This document shows, piece by piece, positions 9,278-17,850 of a stretch of DNA of 64,000 nt. The notes beneath the pieces are model-generated. The model made no database searches. It saw nothing but the letters and a program-made list of their open reading frames with translations, and had not been told where the DNA came from. Both the position numbers and the translations under genes were made by a program. Where the stretch lies: assembly GCA_009691045.1 (NCBI GenBank), contig SHWC01000002.1, forward strand, positions 1-64,000, written 5' to 3'. The DNA is from Alphaproteobacteria bacterium. GTDB taxonomy: Bacteria; Pseudomonadota; Alphaproteobacteria; UBA828. Numbering within the stretch: position 1 is the stretch's first letter; each line of letters opens with the position of its first letter.

Positions 9278-10081
9278 GTGGCGTTAGCAAGCGAAGTCGG
9301 CACGGCAGTTGAGGCGACAGGCACGCACGCGGCGGAAGCCGCGGCGCATGGCGGCGAGAAGCACGGCCTGCTCGATCAGTTCAAGATCGACCGCTTCGTC
9401 GACATCGATCTAGGCTTCGACGCCTCGTTCAGCAATTCGAGCGCGATGATGGTGGCGACCGTCGTGCTGATTTCGCTATTCATGATTGTCGGCCTCGGCC
9501 GGCGCCGCCTGATCCCGGGCCGCATGCAAGGCATGGTCGAGGCGACCTATGAAATGGTCGCGCGCATGTTGGGCGATACCGTGGGCGGCAAGGGCGCGAA
9601 GCGCGCCTTTCCGATGGTCTTCAGCCTCTTCATGTTCCTCTTGTTCGGTAATTTGCTGGGGTTGATCCCCTACGCCTTCACCTTCACGAGCCACATCGTC
9701 GTCACCTTCATGTTCGCCGCCGTGATCTTCATCGGCGTGACGCTGTTGGGCTTGATCATCCACCGCCATCACTTCTTCAGCTATTTCGCGCCCTCCGGCG
9801 TGCCGATTTTCCTGATGCCGGTCTTGGTGCCGATCGAGATCATCTCCTATATCGCGCGGCCGATCAGCCTCTCGGTTCGTCTGTTCGCCAACATGATGGC
9901 CGGCCACACCATCCTCCACGTGTTCGGCACGTTCATCGCGGGCCTGGCCTTTTTCGGTTTCCTGCCGTTCGGCTTCATGGTCGCGCTTTATGGCCTGGAA
10001 ATTCTGGTCGCCTGCCTACAGGCCTATGTGTTTGCGATTCTGACCTGCCTTTACATTCGCGACGCGATCCATCTGCATTAG
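9278..10081 (+). CDS. atpB: F0F1 ATP synthase subunit a
   Basis: The 267-residue membrane subunit that forms the proton half-channels. It has multiple hydrophobic segments and the invariant Arg helix in SLSVRLFANMMAGH, followed by the last helix (ILVACLQAYVFAILTCLYI) ending in DAIHLH. Start is GTG at 9278, 9 bp after atpI. The N-terminus has an Ala/His-rich extension before the conserved region. Subunit c follows 61 bp downstream. Confidence 0.96.
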   Translation: MALASEVGTAVEATGTHAAEAAAHGGEKHGLLDQFKIDRFVDIDLGFDASFSNSSAMMVATVVLISLFMIVGLGRRRLIPGRMQGMVEATYEMVARMLGDTVGGKGAKRAFPMVFSLFMFLLFGNLLGLIPYAFTFTSHIVVTFMFAAVIFIGVTLLGLIIHRHHFFSYFAPSGVPIFLMPVLVPIEIISYIARPISLSVRLFANMMAGHTILHVFGTFIAGLAFFGFLPFGFMVALYGLEILVACLQAYVFAILTCLYIRDAIHLH

Positions 10082-10142
10082 AAAAATGGCGCGCCGGGAG
10101 AACCCACCTCTCTAACCATACTGCAGCAAAGGGAAGACGATC

Positions 10143-10379
10143 ATGGACGCGGAAGCGGCAAAATTACTGGGCCAGTTCATCGGCATGGGCCTCGCCACCA
10201 TGGGTGTCGCGGGCGCCGGCGTCGGCATCGGCATCATCTTCGGCAATTTCATCTCGGCCGCCGGGCGCAACCCGGCCGCGGCGCCGAAGCTGTTCGGCAA
10301 CGTGCTGCTCGGCTTTGCGTTGACCGAAGCGACCGCGCTCTTCGCGCTCGTGATGGCCTTCATCATCCTCGGCAGCTGA
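10143..10379 (+). CDS. atpE: F0F1 ATP synthase subunit c
   Basis: A 78-residue proteolipid hairpin that forms the rotor ring. The first helix has the Gly/Ala-rich packing stretch [13 protein letters not shown]. The polar loop is RNPAAAPK. The second helix carries the ion-binding carboxylate E62 in [15 protein letters not shown] Glu in the second helix with no extra polar ligand set points to proton rather than sodium coupling. ATG follows a good AGGGAAGA leader at about 10129-10138. Confidence 0.97.
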   Translation: MDAEAAKLLGQFIGMGLATMGVAGAGVGIGIIFGNFISAAGRNPAAAPKLFGNVLLGFALTEATALFALVMAFIILGS

Positions 10380-10445
10380 TTGTCTAGACGGAGGCTCGTG
10401 AGACGGCCGGTATTCGGCCGCTCACTGGCCTGAGGAGTTCGCGCC

Positions 10446-10937
10446 ATGCCGCAGATGAACGCTGATGACTGGCCCACACAAATCTTCTGGGTCATCCTCA
10501 CCTTCACAATTCTTCTGGTCCTGATGTGGAGCTTCGCGCTGCCGCGCGTGCGCCGCGTGCTCGATAACCGGCGGGCCAAGATCGCGGACGATGTCGGCAA
10601 GGCCGAGGCCTTCAAGGCCGAGGCCGAGGCCGCGCTCAAGGCCTATCAGGCCGCGCTCGCCGAGGCCCGCGCCAAGGCGCAGACCATGTTGAACGACATG
10701 CAGGCGCGGCTCGATCAAGAGGCGACCGCCCAGCGCGCCAAGCTCGACGCCGAGCTTTCGGCCAAGGCGGCCAATGCCGAGGCGCGCATCAGGAAGGCGC
10801 GCGCCGATGCAATGGCGAGCCTGCGTGAGGTCGCGAGCGAGGCAGCCCGCGAGGCGACGCGGCGCTTGATCGGCGTCGATCCTGATCGGGCGGCGGTCGA
10901 CGCCGCGGTCAAATCCGCGCTAGAGAGCAAGGCCTGA
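10446..10937 (+). CDS. atpF': F0F1 ATP synthase subunit b'
   Basis: A peripheral-stalk subunit of 163 residues. One N-terminal membrane helix (QIFWVILTFTILLVLMWSFA) is followed by a continuous Ala/Glu/Lys/Arg-rich coiled coil to the C-terminus. The very acidic short N-terminus (MPQMNADDWP) and its position directly after the c subunit mark it as b' rather than b, as in purple bacteria and other alphaproteobacteria. It ends 4 bp before atpF. Confidence 0.92.
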   Translation: MPQMNADDWPTQIFWVILTFTILLVLMWSFALPRVRRVLDNRRAKIADDVGKAEAFKAEAEAALKAYQAALAEARAKAQTMLNDMQARLDQEATAQRAKLDAELSAKAANAEARIRKARADAMASLREVASEAAREATRRLIGVDPDRAAVDAAVKSALESKA

Positions 10938-10941
10938 GCCG

Positions 10942-11511
10942 ATGAAAAAAGCCGTCAGAAGCTGGAAATTCTGGGTCTTCATCGGCTTCATGGCGATTGC
11001 CGGCATAGCCGGCGGCACGGTGACCGGGAGTGTCGAAGACGCCAATCTCTGGATCCTGGCGGCCTTCATCTGTTTCTTTCTGGTGTTCGGCGGCACGGCC
11101 TACCAAAAAGGCACCGGCGCGCTCGACGCGCGCTCCGAGCGCATCAAGAAGGAACTCGATGACGCGGTGAGTCTGCGCGACGACGCGCAACGCCTGCTCG
11201 ATGATTATCGCGCCAAGCGCGCCCAGGCCGAATCCTACGCGATCGCGATGATCGAACACGCGAAGATCGAGGCCGGACGCCGTGCCGAAGCGGCGAAGCG
11301 CGATTTAGAGGCCGCGATGGAGCGCCGCGCCCAAATGGCGCTGCAACGGATCGCCCAGGCCGAGGCCGATGCGCTCCGCGAAGTGCGCACCGCGGCCACG
11401 ACGCTCGCCATTCAGGCAACCGCCCGCCTGATCGCACAAAACATGACCCCCGACCGCGCCGAAGCGATGGTGCAAGAATCAATTCGCCAGGTGCAGCAAA
11501 AGTTGCATTGA
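10942..11511 (+). CDS. atpF: F0F1 ATP synthase subunit b
   Basis: The second peripheral-stalk subunit, 189 residues: a hydrophobic N-terminal part followed by a long charged coiled coil (from about residue 55). It forms a b/b' heterodimer with the preceding gene. Unusually, the N-terminus shows two hydrophobic stretches: WVFIGFMAIAGIAGGTVTG at about 11-29 and LWILAAFICFFLVFGG at about 36-51. Most b subunits have one membrane helix, so the first may be a cleaved signal or an added helix. It is the last Fo gene here; no F1 genes (atpHAGDC) follow, as expected for the split alphaproteobacterial layout. Confidence 0.9.
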   Translation: MKKAVRSWKFWVFIGFMAIAGIAGGTVTGSVEDANLWILAAFICFFLVFGGTAYQKGTGALDARSERIKKELDDAVSLRDDAQRLLDDYRAKRAQAESYAIAMIEHAKIEAGRRAEAAKRDLEAAMERRAQMALQRIAQAEADALREVRTAATTLAIQATARLIAQNMTPDRAEAMVQESIRQVQQKLH

Positions 11512-11531
11512 GGAAAGCCTGCCCGCGGCGT

Positions 11532-11552
11532 GCGGAGGAACCCTTCCTCCCG
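11532..11552 (+). terminator. Possible hairpin after the atp operon
   Basis: GCGGAGGAA, three bases, then TTCCTCCCGC can form a stem with one bulge about 20 bp after the atpF stop. There is no T-run, so intrinsic termination is uncertain. Confidence 0.3.
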
Positions 11553-11619
11553 CATAAACCCGTCGGCGCCGATCCAACGAACTGACGGCATCAAGCCTCG
11601 CAAATCACGTCTCCCCCGC

Positions 11620-11661
11620 GTTCCCCTCTCCCGCTTGCGGGAGAGGGTCAGGGTGAGGGCT
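11620..11661. repeat. REP-like palindrome, copy 1 (right of the DUF559 gene's 3' end)
   Basis: A 22-bp near-perfect hairpin at 11625-11646 has 10-bp arms CCTCTCCCGC and GCGGGAGAGG around TT, followed by the tail GTCAGGGTGAGGG. An inverted copy lies at 12019-12058. The stop codon and last four codons (EPSP) of the minus-strand DUF559 gene are encoded inside the tail. Confidence 0.85.
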
Positions 11662-11998
11662 CTTCCATCGCACCAAGCGCGTTCGAGATCGCTTGTCGCA
11701 CGCCGTCCAGATTGCCGCGAACTTCGTCATTGCGAAATCGAAGGACAACGTAACCCTCGGTGCGCAGCCTCGCGTCGCGGGCTGCGTCATATTCCATAGT
11801 GAGTTCATGGGGCGCGCCGTCGAGTTCGACAATCAGCTTGTGCTCAAGACAAACGAAATCGACGACATAGGGACCGATCGGTCGTTGTCGACGGAATTTG
11901 AAACCGCCGATCCGACGATCTCTGAGCTGAGCCCACAAGAGGCGCTCAGCCGCTGTTGAATGCAGACGGAGCGTCCGGGCGCGGCTCGACTTGTCCAT
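11648..11998 (-). CDS. DUF559 (Vsr-like PD-(D/E)XK) endonuclease-domain protein
   Basis: A 116-residue protein of the DUF559 family, related to very-short-patch repair endonucleases. Visible features are AERLLWAQLRDRRIGGFKFRRQRPIG, then the core YVVDFVCLEHKLIVELDG with the Asp and the E-x-D expected of a metal-dependent nuclease fold, and the late strand YVVLRFRNDEV. No DNA methylase or MutL/MutS gene is adjacent. The gene sits alone between two inverted REP-like palindromes, which provide its 5' leader (12019-12058) and its stop codon (11648-11650). The family's biological role is not established. Nuclease activity is inferred from the motif. It may be a domesticated or repeat-associated nuclease. 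Confidence 0.85.
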   Translation of the reverse strand: MDKSSRARTLRLHSTAAERLLWAQLRDRRIGGFKFRRQRPIGPYVVDFVCLEHKLIVELDGAPHELTMEYDAARDARLRTEGYVVLRFRNDEVRGNLDGVRQAISNALGAMEEPSP

Positions 11999-12018
11999 CG
12001 GTCGGTCCTTGTACGCTT

Positions 12019-12058
12019 ACCCTCACCCTACCCTCTCCCGCAAGCGGGAGAGGGGAAC
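12019..12058. repeat. REP-like palindrome, copy 2 (inverted, in the DUF559 leader)
   Basis: A hairpin at 12032-12053 has arms CCTCTCCCGC and GCGGGAGAGG around AA, preceded by CCTCACCCTA. Over about 38 bp it is the reverse complement of copy 1 at 11620-11661 with only minor differences, so the pair forms a 350-400 bp inverted-repeat unit around the DUF559 gene. Confidence 0.85.
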
Positions 12059-12099
12059 ACACCAACATCACGCTCCTCCCGGGAAGGCCGGCGTTCCCG

Positions 12100-12121
12100 C
12101 CTCTCCCGCAAGCGGGAGAGC
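12100..12121. repeat. REP-like palindrome, copy 3 (downstream of gcvP)
   Basis: A third copy of the same hairpin core, CCTCTCCCGC-AA-GCGGGAGAG, ends 11 bp after the gcvP stop. It lacks the long tail of copies 1 and 2. It may act as a 3' stabiliser or attenuator for the gcv transcript, but no T-run follows. Confidence 0.8.
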
Positions 12122-12131
12122 GGAACGCCAA

Positions 12132-15032
12132 CTACTCCGCCGCGTTCTTGTACGCGTCGAGGGGCGGACACGCACACACCAGATTCCGATCGCCATAGAC
12201 CTGATCGATGCGGTTGACCGGTGGCCAATATTTGGAGCCGTCCTTCAATCCTGCGACCGGAAACGCCGCTTCCTCGCGCGTGTGTTTGAAAATCCAATTC
12301 TCAACCGCGATATCGGCCACCGTATGGGGGCTGTGTTTCAAGGGATTGTCCTTGCGGTCGAGCGCGCCTTGTTCGATGCGCCTGATCTCACCCCTGATCG
12401 ACGCCATCGCCTCGATGAAGCGATCGAGCTCGATTTTCGCCTCGCTCTCGGTCGGCTCGATCATCAACGTGCCGGCGACCGGCCATGACATGGTCGGCGC
12501 ATGGAATCCATAATCCATCAGCCGCTTCGCGATATCGTCAACGCCGATATCGGCGCTCTCTTTGAACGCGCGGCAATCGATGATGCATTCATGCGCGACC
12601 AACCCATGCGCGCCGGTATAGAGCACGGGATAATGGGGGCTTAGCTTCTTCGCCAAATAATTCGCGCTCAAAATCGCAACCGCGCTCGCGCGCGTCAGCC
12701 CCTCCGCGCCCATCATCGCGATATAGGCGTATGAAATAGGCAGGATCGCCGCGCTACCGAACGGCGCGGCCGAAATCGGCCCGATGCCGCCGGCCGGGCC
12801 CGCATCGGCGCGCAAGGGGTGGTTCGGCAAATGTGGCGCCAGATGTTTCGCGACCGCGATCGGCCCAACCCCCGGGCCGCCGCCGCCATGGGGGATGCAG
12901 AAGGTCTTGTGCAGATTCAAGTGCATCACGTCGGGCCCAAAGGCGCCGGGTTGGGCCAGGCCCACAAGCGCGTTCATATTCGCGCCATCCATATAAACCT
13001 GACCGCCCGCCTGATGCACGATCTCGCAAATCTCGACGATGCGGGTCTCGAACACGCCATGGGTCGAGGGATAGGTGATCATCAACGCGGCGAGATCGTT
13101 CGCATGTTGTGACGCCTTGGCGCTGAGATCATCGACATCGACATTGCCTTGCGCGTCGCAGCCAACCACCACCACCTTCAAGCCCGCCATCACCGCGCTC
13201 GCCGGGTTGGTGCCGTGGGCTGAGCTTGGAATGAGGCAGATATTCCGATGGCCCTGGCCGCGCGCCTCATGAAACGCGCGAATGACCAAGAGCCCGGCAT
13301 ATTCGCCCTGAGAGCCCGCATTGGGTTGGATGGAGACCGCGGCAAAACCCGTGATGTTTGCCAGCATGGTCTCAAGCCCGCTCACCAGCGCGCGATAACC
13401 CTCGGTCTGCGAAGGTGGCGCGAAGGGGTGCATGCGCGCGAAGCCCGGCCAGGTGATCGGGATCATCTCGGTCGTCGCGTTCAATTTCATCGTGCAGCTG
13501 CCGAGCGGAATCATGGCGCGATCGAGCGCGATGTCCTTATCCATGAGCTTGCGCAAATAGCGCAGCATTTCGGTTTCGGCGTGATAGCGATTGAAGGTCG
13601 GGTGCGCGAGAACCTGTGACTCGCGTGCGAGCGCCGCCGGAATGCCGCTCTTCACCTCTTTATCGAGGCTCGCAATATCGAGCCCAGCCGGCAGAGCGGC
13701 CTTCACCGCGCGCCAGAGTGCGATGACATCGTCCTTCACCGTGGTCTCGTCGAACGAAACGCCGAAGCGGTTCTCGTCGATCAGGCGCACATTATAGCCA
13801 GAAGCCTCAGCCCGCGCGGCGATCGGCCGCGCCTCACCCTTTGCCTCCACAGTCAACGTATCGAAGAAGCTGTCATTCACGATGCGAAGCCCCAGGCGCT
13901 TGAAACCTTCCGCACAAATCGCGCTCAGGCGATGCACGCGCTGCGCGATGCGCCTCAAGCCCTGCGGCCCGTGATAGACCGCATAGAGGCTCGCCATATT
14001 GGCAAGCAGCACCTGCGCGGTGCAGATATTGCTGGTCGCCTTCTCGCGCCTGATATGTTGCTCGCGCGTTTGCAAAGCGAGGCGCAGCGCGGGGCGCCCC
14101 TTGGTGTCGACCGAAACGCCGACCAGCCTTCCCGGCATTGAGCGCTTATGCGCGTCTTTGGTCGCGAAGAACGCGGCATGCGGCCCGCCAAAGCCCATCG
14201 GCACGCCGAAGCGCTGCGCGCTGCCGACCGCGATATCGGCGCCAAGTTCGCCCGGCGGCTTTAGCAGCATGAGCGCCAGAAGGTCACTCGCCATGGTGAC
14301 CAGCCCGCCTTGCGCCTGCACCGCCTTGATCGTTTCCGCGTAATCATGGATCGCGCCATCGGTGGCCGGATATTGCAGCAGCGCGCCGAATAGTTTTTCA
14401 GCGCCGAGCGCGTTCCGGTGATCGCCGACAATCACCTTGATGCCGAGCACGTGAGCGCGCGTCTCCACCACCGCGATGGTCTGCGGCAAACAAAGCGCCG
14501 AAACGAAGAACGCATTGGCGCCGTTCTTGGCCAAGGCATGGCTCATGGTCATGGCTTCGGCGGCGGCGGTCGATTCATCGAGCATGGAGGCATTGGCGAT
14601 TTCAAGCCCGGTGAGATCGATCACCATGGTCTGATAATTCAACAGCGCTTCGAGCCGGCCTTGTGCGATCTCAGGCTGATAGGGCGTGTAGGCCGTATAC
14701 CAACCGGGATTTTCGAGCACATTGCGCAAGATCACCGGCGGCGTGATGGTGTCGTAATAGCCGAGCCCGATGAGCGAGCGATTGACGCGGTTTTTGGCCG
14801 CGAGCTGGCGCAATTCTTCGAGCACATCGGCCTCGCTCCGCGCGGCGCCAAAGCTGGCGGGCAATCGGCTGCGGATGGACTCCGGCACGGCACGTTCAAT
14901 CAGCGCGTCCAAATTCGGCAGGCCGAGCACGCCGAGCATCTCCTGCACGTCCGTTTCGCTCGGGCCGATATGGCGGCGAATGAACGCGCCTTGATCTTCC
15001 AGCGCCTCAAGGCTGATCGAACGATCACTCAT
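12132..15032 (-). CDS. gcvP: Glycine dehydrogenase (decarboxylating), P protein
   Basis: The PLP-dependent P protein of the glycine cleavage system. It decarboxylates glycine and passes the aminomethyl group to the lipoyl arm of GcvH. At 966 residues it is the single-chain form (fused P1 and P2 halves), not the split gcvPA/gcvPB. The PLP-binding Lys lies in [18 protein letters not shown] in the C-terminal half. The N-terminus [21 protein letters not shown] is typical. It is last in gcvT-gcvH-gcvP and is separated from gcvH by 169 bp of palindromic repeats, which could lower its expression relative to gcvT and gcvH. Confidence 0.97.
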   Translation of the reverse strand: MSDRSISLEALEDQGAFIRRHIGPSETDVQEMLGVLGLPNLDALIERAVPESIRSRLPASFGAARSEADVLEELRQLAAKNRVNRSLIGLGYYDTITPPVILRNVLENPGWYTAYTPYQPEIAQGRLEALLNYQTMVIDLTGLEIANASMLDESTAAAEAMTMSHALAKNGANAFFVSALCLPQTIAVVETRAHVLGIKVIVGDHRNALGAEKLFGALLQYPATDGAIHDYAETIKAVQAQGGLVTMASDLLALMLLKPPGELGADIAVGSAQRFGVPMGFGGPHAAFFATKDAHKRSMPGRLVGVSVDTKGRPALRLALQTREQHIRREKATSNICTAQVLLANMASLYAVYHGPQGLRRIAQRVHRLSAICAEGFKRLGLRIVNDSFFDTLTVEAKGEARPIAARAEASGYNVRLIDENRFGVSFDETTVKDDVIALWRAVKAALPAGLDIASLDKEVKSGIPAALARESQVLAHPTFNRYHAETEMLRYLRKLMDKDIALDRAMIPLGSCTMKLNATTEMIPITWPGFARMHPFAPPSQTEGYRALVSGLETMLANITGFAAVSIQPNAGSQGEYAGLLVIRAFHEARGQGHRNICLIPSSAHGTNPASAVMAGLKVVVVGCDAQGNVDVDDLSAKASQHANDLAALMITYPSTHGVFETRIVEICEIVHQAGGQVYMDGANMNALVGLAQPGAFGPDVMHLNLHKTFCIPHGGGGPGVGPIAVAKHLAPHLPNHPLRADAGPAGGIGPISAAPFGSAAILPISYAYIAMMGAEGLTRASAVAILSANYLAKKLSPHYPVLYTGAHGLVAHECIIDCRAFKESADIGVDDIAKRLMDYGFHAPTMSWPVAGTLMIEPTESEAKIELDRFIEAMASIRGEIRRIEQGALDRKDNPLKHSPHTVADIAVENWIFKHTREEAAFPVAGLKDGSKYWPPVNRIDQVYGDRNLVCACPPLDAYKNAAE

Positions 15033-15050
15033 GGAAAGGTCCTCGGTTCT

Positions 15051-15165
15051 TCCTCATCCTTCGACACGCTCAGGATGAGGGTCTTGGTTTAGGCCTCATC
15101 CAGAGCTTCCTCACCCTGAGCGCGCCGCGCCTCTCCTTCGACGGGCTCAGGATGAGGCGCGGCGC
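15051..15165. repeat. Cluster of CTTCGAC...CTCAGGATGAGG palindromic repeats between gcvH and gcvP
   Basis: Two copies of CTTCGAC(A/G)(C/G)GCTCAGGATGAGG are visible, at about 15060-15080 and 15136-15157, with a partial inverted copy at about 15110-15125. CCTCATCC at 15052-15059 pairs with GGATGAGG at 15073-15080. A perfect 12-bp inverted repeat, GCGCCGCGCCTC (15122-15133) and GAGGCGCGGCGC (15154-15165), surrounds the second copy. Similar intergenic repeats are common in alphaproteobacterial genomes. Confidence 0.75.
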
Positions 15166-15201
15166 AGTCGAAGGGCGAAGCATGAGGCCGTTGCATTACC
15201 G

Positions 15202-15579
15202 CTATTTCAGGCTCTCGACGAATTTCGCATAGGCGCCTTCATCCATAAGACCGGAGGTCGCACCCGGATTGGCGAGCTTGAGTTTCAGAAACCAGCCATC
15301 GCCGGTCGCCGCGCGATTGATCAACGCGGGATCGTCCGCGAGCTTGGCATTGACCTCGACCACCTCACCGCCAAGCGGCGCATAAACCTCGCTCGCCGCC
15401 TTGACCGATTCGACAACCGCGATTTGCCCGCCGGCCTCAACCTTTTGTCCGACCTTCGGCAGCTCGACATAAACGACATCGCCAAGTTGGCCTTGCGCAT
15501 AATCCGAAATACCCATGGTCGCGACGCCGCCATCGATGCGCGCCCATTCATGGCTCTTGATATATATAAAGTCAGCCAT
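15202..15579 (-). CDS. gcvH: Glycine cleavage system H protein
   Basis: The 125-residue lipoyl carrier protein that shuttles the aminomethyl group between the P, T and L proteins. The lipoylated Lys lies in VVESVKAASEVYAPLGGEV. The N-terminus (YIKSHEWARIDGGVATMGISDYAQ) and C-terminus (GWFLKLKLANPG) are standard. It follows gcvT by 19 bp on the minus strand and depends on the glycine riboswitch further upstream. Confidence 0.97.
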   Translation of the reverse strand: MADFIYIKSHEWARIDGGVATMGISDYAQGQLGDVVYVELPKVGQKVEAGGQIAVVESVKAASEVYAPLGGEVVEVNAKLADDPALINRAATGDGWFLKLKLANPGATSGLMDEGAYAKFVESLK

Positions 15580-15598
15580 CGCGGATTCCTCTTTGCTG

Positions 15599-16720
15599 TC
15601 AGGGCTTGTGGTAGGTGTGCGGCACGAACGGCATTTTGGCGATGCGGGCAGGCCGTGGCTCGCCGCGCACGACGAGCGAGACCGGTGTGCCTATTTTGGC
15701 CGCGCGCGCCTCGACATAGCCCATCGCGATCGGCACGCCGAGGCTTGGGCTAAAGCCGCCGCTCGTCACCGTGCCGATGGTCGCACCGGCCTCGTCGCGA
15801 ATCTCCGTGCCTTCGCGCGCCGGTGCCTTGCCCTCGGGCAAAAGGCCAACGCGCTTGCGCTTTGGCGCGCCGCGCAGCTCGGCCAGAATGCGCGCATCGC
15901 CCACGAAGCCCGCCTCGCGCCGCCGGCGTTGGCCGATCGACCAGGCAAGCGCGGCCTCGGTCGGTGAGCTGGCCTCATCAATATCATGACCATAGAGGCA
16001 GAGCCCCGCTTCGAGCCGGAGCGAATCGCGCGCGCCAAGGCCCGCCGGCTTCACATCGGGCTCGGCCGCCAGGCGCTGCCAAATATCGCTCGCCGCCTCG
16101 GCCGGCATCGAGATTTCGAAACCATCTTCGCCCGTATAACCTGAGCGTGAGATCACCACATCGACCTTGCCGATGCGGGTCGGGATCGCGTTCATGAACG
16201 AAAGCTTGGCCGCGCGCGGTGCGTGACGCGCCAAAACAACCGGGGCATAGGGCCCTTGCAGCGCGATCAGCGCGCGACCCTGCAACAACGCCACATTGAC
16301 CGCGTGCCCCAACCGCGCTTCGAGATGCGCGAGGTCCACCGCCTTACGCGAGGCATTGACCACAAGCATCAGGCGACCGACGCCATTGGTCACCATGAGA
16401 TCATCAATAATACCACCAGCCTCATTGGTGAACTGGGTATAACGCAGCGCCCAGGGCAGCAATTCGAGGAGGTCGGCCGGCACCAGCCGCTCGAGCGCGC
16501 GCACCGCCTCATCGCCCCATAGGCTGATCTGGCCCATGTGCGAAACATCGAAGAGCGAGACCCGTGTGCGCGTGTGCTTGTGCTCGGCGATGATGCCGTC
16601 GGCATATTGCACCGGCATTTCATAGCCCGCGAAGCCAACCAATTTGGCGCCGTTGGCGGCGTGCCAATCATAAAGGGGCGTGCGCAAGAGCGGCGCGGCG
16701 GGCGATGCGGACTCGGCCAT
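15599..16720 (-). CDS. gcvT: Glycine cleavage system T protein (aminomethyltransferase)
   Basis: Transfers the one-carbon unit from the H protein to tetrahydrofolate and releases ammonia. It has 373 residues. Conserved parts include LYDWHAANGAKLVGFAGYEMPVQY, FDVSHMGQI, the folate-site region around SRSGYTGEDGFEI, and RLEAGLCLYGHDI. The start ATG is preceded by GGAGAG in the right position. It is first in the operon; the 5' leader of about 260 nt carries two glycine aptamers. Confidence 0.96.
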   Translation of the reverse strand: MAESASPAAPLLRTPLYDWHAANGAKLVGFAGYEMPVQYADGIIAEHKHTRTRVSLFDVSHMGQISLWGDEAVRALERLVPADLLELLPWALRYTQFTNEAGGIIDDLMVTNGVGRLMLVVNASRKAVDLAHLEARLGHAVNVALLQGRALIALQGPYAPVVLARHAPRAAKLSFMNAIPTRIGKVDVVISRSGYTGEDGFEISMPAEAASDIWQRLAAEPDVKPAGLGARDSLRLEAGLCLYGHDIDEASSPTEAALAWSIGQRRRREAGFVGDARILAELRGAPKRKRVGLLPEGKAPAREGTEIRDEAGATIGTVTSGGFSPSLGVPIAMGYVEARAAKIGTPVSLVVRGEPRPARIAKMPFVPHTYHKP

Positions 16721-16770
16721 GCGACTCTCCCCACGGAACAGACGAACACCCGCGACCTACTCTAGTCGCC

Positions 16771-16985
16771 CGGTGCCCCCTCTGTCCGATGACCTGAAAG
16801 ATTGGCCGGGCCGCCGCGCAAAAATTCGCGGCAACTCGGCTTACCTCGTCGGTGAGGCCGCCACCTAAATTGGCGACCTGCTTTCCAGAGTTACATTCCC
16901 CAGCGGTCCGCTTTGCCTGAGAGTTTCCGGGGCGGTTGCTCCTTCGGCGCCGTGCGGCGGTTCAGCCGCGCGGTCTCTTCCACTG
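16771..16985 (-). promoter_or_regulatory. Tandem glycine riboswitch upstream of gcvT
   Basis: Read on the minus strand, two aptamers follow each other. The first (about 16985 to 16895) begins GGAAGAGACC, has GCGCCGAAGGAGCAAC, and ends with the core CTCTCAGGCAAAGCGGAC. The second (about 16880 to 16771) has CACCGACGAGGTAAGCC and ends AATCTTTCAGGTC...GGACAGAGGGG. These are the conserved glycine-aptamer signatures. The pair lies 50 bp before gcvT, so it most likely switches the gcvT-H-P operon on when glycine is plentiful. It occupies most of the 333-bp gene-free stretch 16721-17053. Confidence 0.9.
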
Positions 16986-17053
16986 GGTTCACGTGTAAGA
17001 GCCGGTCCGCTCATACTACAAGCCCTGCGCGCCCGGTCAACGCCTGGGCCGTG

Positions 17054-17614
17054 TCAACGGCGTTTGCGTTTCAAGTTATCCGTGAGTTGGTCGCGATCGA
17101 GCTGCAAGCCAACCAGGATTTGATAGTCAACGCCCGCAAAGAGCGGCCCGATCGGGATGATCTGCTCAACTTCCTCGATCAATTGCGCCTGGATGCCGCT
17201 TTCTTCGAACACAAGGCGCGGCCGGAACACTTCCTTGGCGAGAATGTGCCCGGTCGGATCGATCACCGCGACGAAATACGGCACTTCGACCGATTCGCCC
17301 GCGCTGGCCGGCCCGCGCTTCGCCGCAATGCCGATGGTGAGCACCGAACCGAGCCTGGTGCGGCCGTCACTCTCATCATATTCGCAAATGCCGGAGAGGC
17401 TCAGTATGCCCACCTCGAAGGCGATGTCGGTGATATCCCGGCCCTTGCCCGCGCGATAATAGGGCGCGGCCTTGGCCTCATCGACGATCGCGGCGCGCGG
17501 GCAGGCGGGCGGCGGGGAACTATCGAACGCGCCGCAGCCCGCGAGGCCACCCATCAACGCCACCAGCGAGGCGGCAAAAAAAGCCGGCTTTAGCCGCGTG
17601 CGGGCGGCGTTCAA
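17054..17614 (-). CDS. Putative lipoprotein of unknown function
   Basis: About 186 residues. A hydrophobic signal (AFFAASLVALMGGLAGC) ends in a lipobox with Cys at about residue 27, so the mature protein should be lipid-anchored in the envelope. The rest is soluble and beta-rich, with one Cys pair candidate (SGICEYDE) and no motif I recognise. I placed the start at TTG 17614, which overlaps the stop of the CDGSH gene (17611-17613) and gives a signal of normal length. The frame is open much further upstream, but that part is the shadow of the CDGSH gene. Translation is probably coupled to that gene. Confidence 0.7.
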   Translation of the reverse strand: MNAARTRLKPAFFAASLVALMGGLAGCGAFDSSPPPACPRAAIVDEAKAAPYYRAGKGRDITDIAFEVGILSLSGICEYDESDGRTRLGSVLTIGIAAKRGPASAGESVEVPYFVAVIDPTGHILAKEVFRPRLVFEESGIQAQLIEEVEQIIPIGPLFAGVDYQILVGLQLDRDQLTDNLKRKRR

Positions 17615-17850
17615 AGCTTGCCGTGCGTGCCGTCGCAATGCGGCTTGTTGGCGGTCCGCTTGCAGCCGCACAGCCAAAGGGTCTCGGTTTTCGCCGATTT
17701 GAACTGCACCGGCTCCATGCCGCTGCCCATGTGGGAGCCATCGCAATAAGGCTGGCTCAAGCTTTTGCCGCACGCGCACCACCAATATTTCTTGCCTTCT
17801 TTCACGCTGACTTCGTAGGGGCCCTTTTGGGCGATCACAGGCTCCGCCAT
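17611..17850 (-). CDS. Double CDGSH iron-sulfur protein
   Basis: A compact 79-residue protein with two CDGSH-type [2Fe-2S] motifs: [16 protein letters not shown] and [16 protein letters not shown]. Each has the Cys-x-Cys...Cys...His ligand set of the mitoNEET family. Start is ATG at 17848-17850 with GGAG upstream. The role of bacterial double-CDGSH proteins is not firmly established; cluster or electron transfer is a reasonable guess. The lipoprotein gene directly overlaps its stop codon. Confidence 0.92.
   Translation of the reverse strand: MAEPVIAQKGPYEVSVKEGKKYWWCACGKSLSQPYCDGSHMGSGMEPVQFKSAKTETLWLCGCKRTANKPHCDGTHGKL

Noticed and set aside
11625-12121. Possible CRISPR array from three similar palindromes
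   Set aside because: Spacings (about 385 and 46 bp) are irregular, copies are in both orientations, one interval holds a gene, and no cas genes are present.
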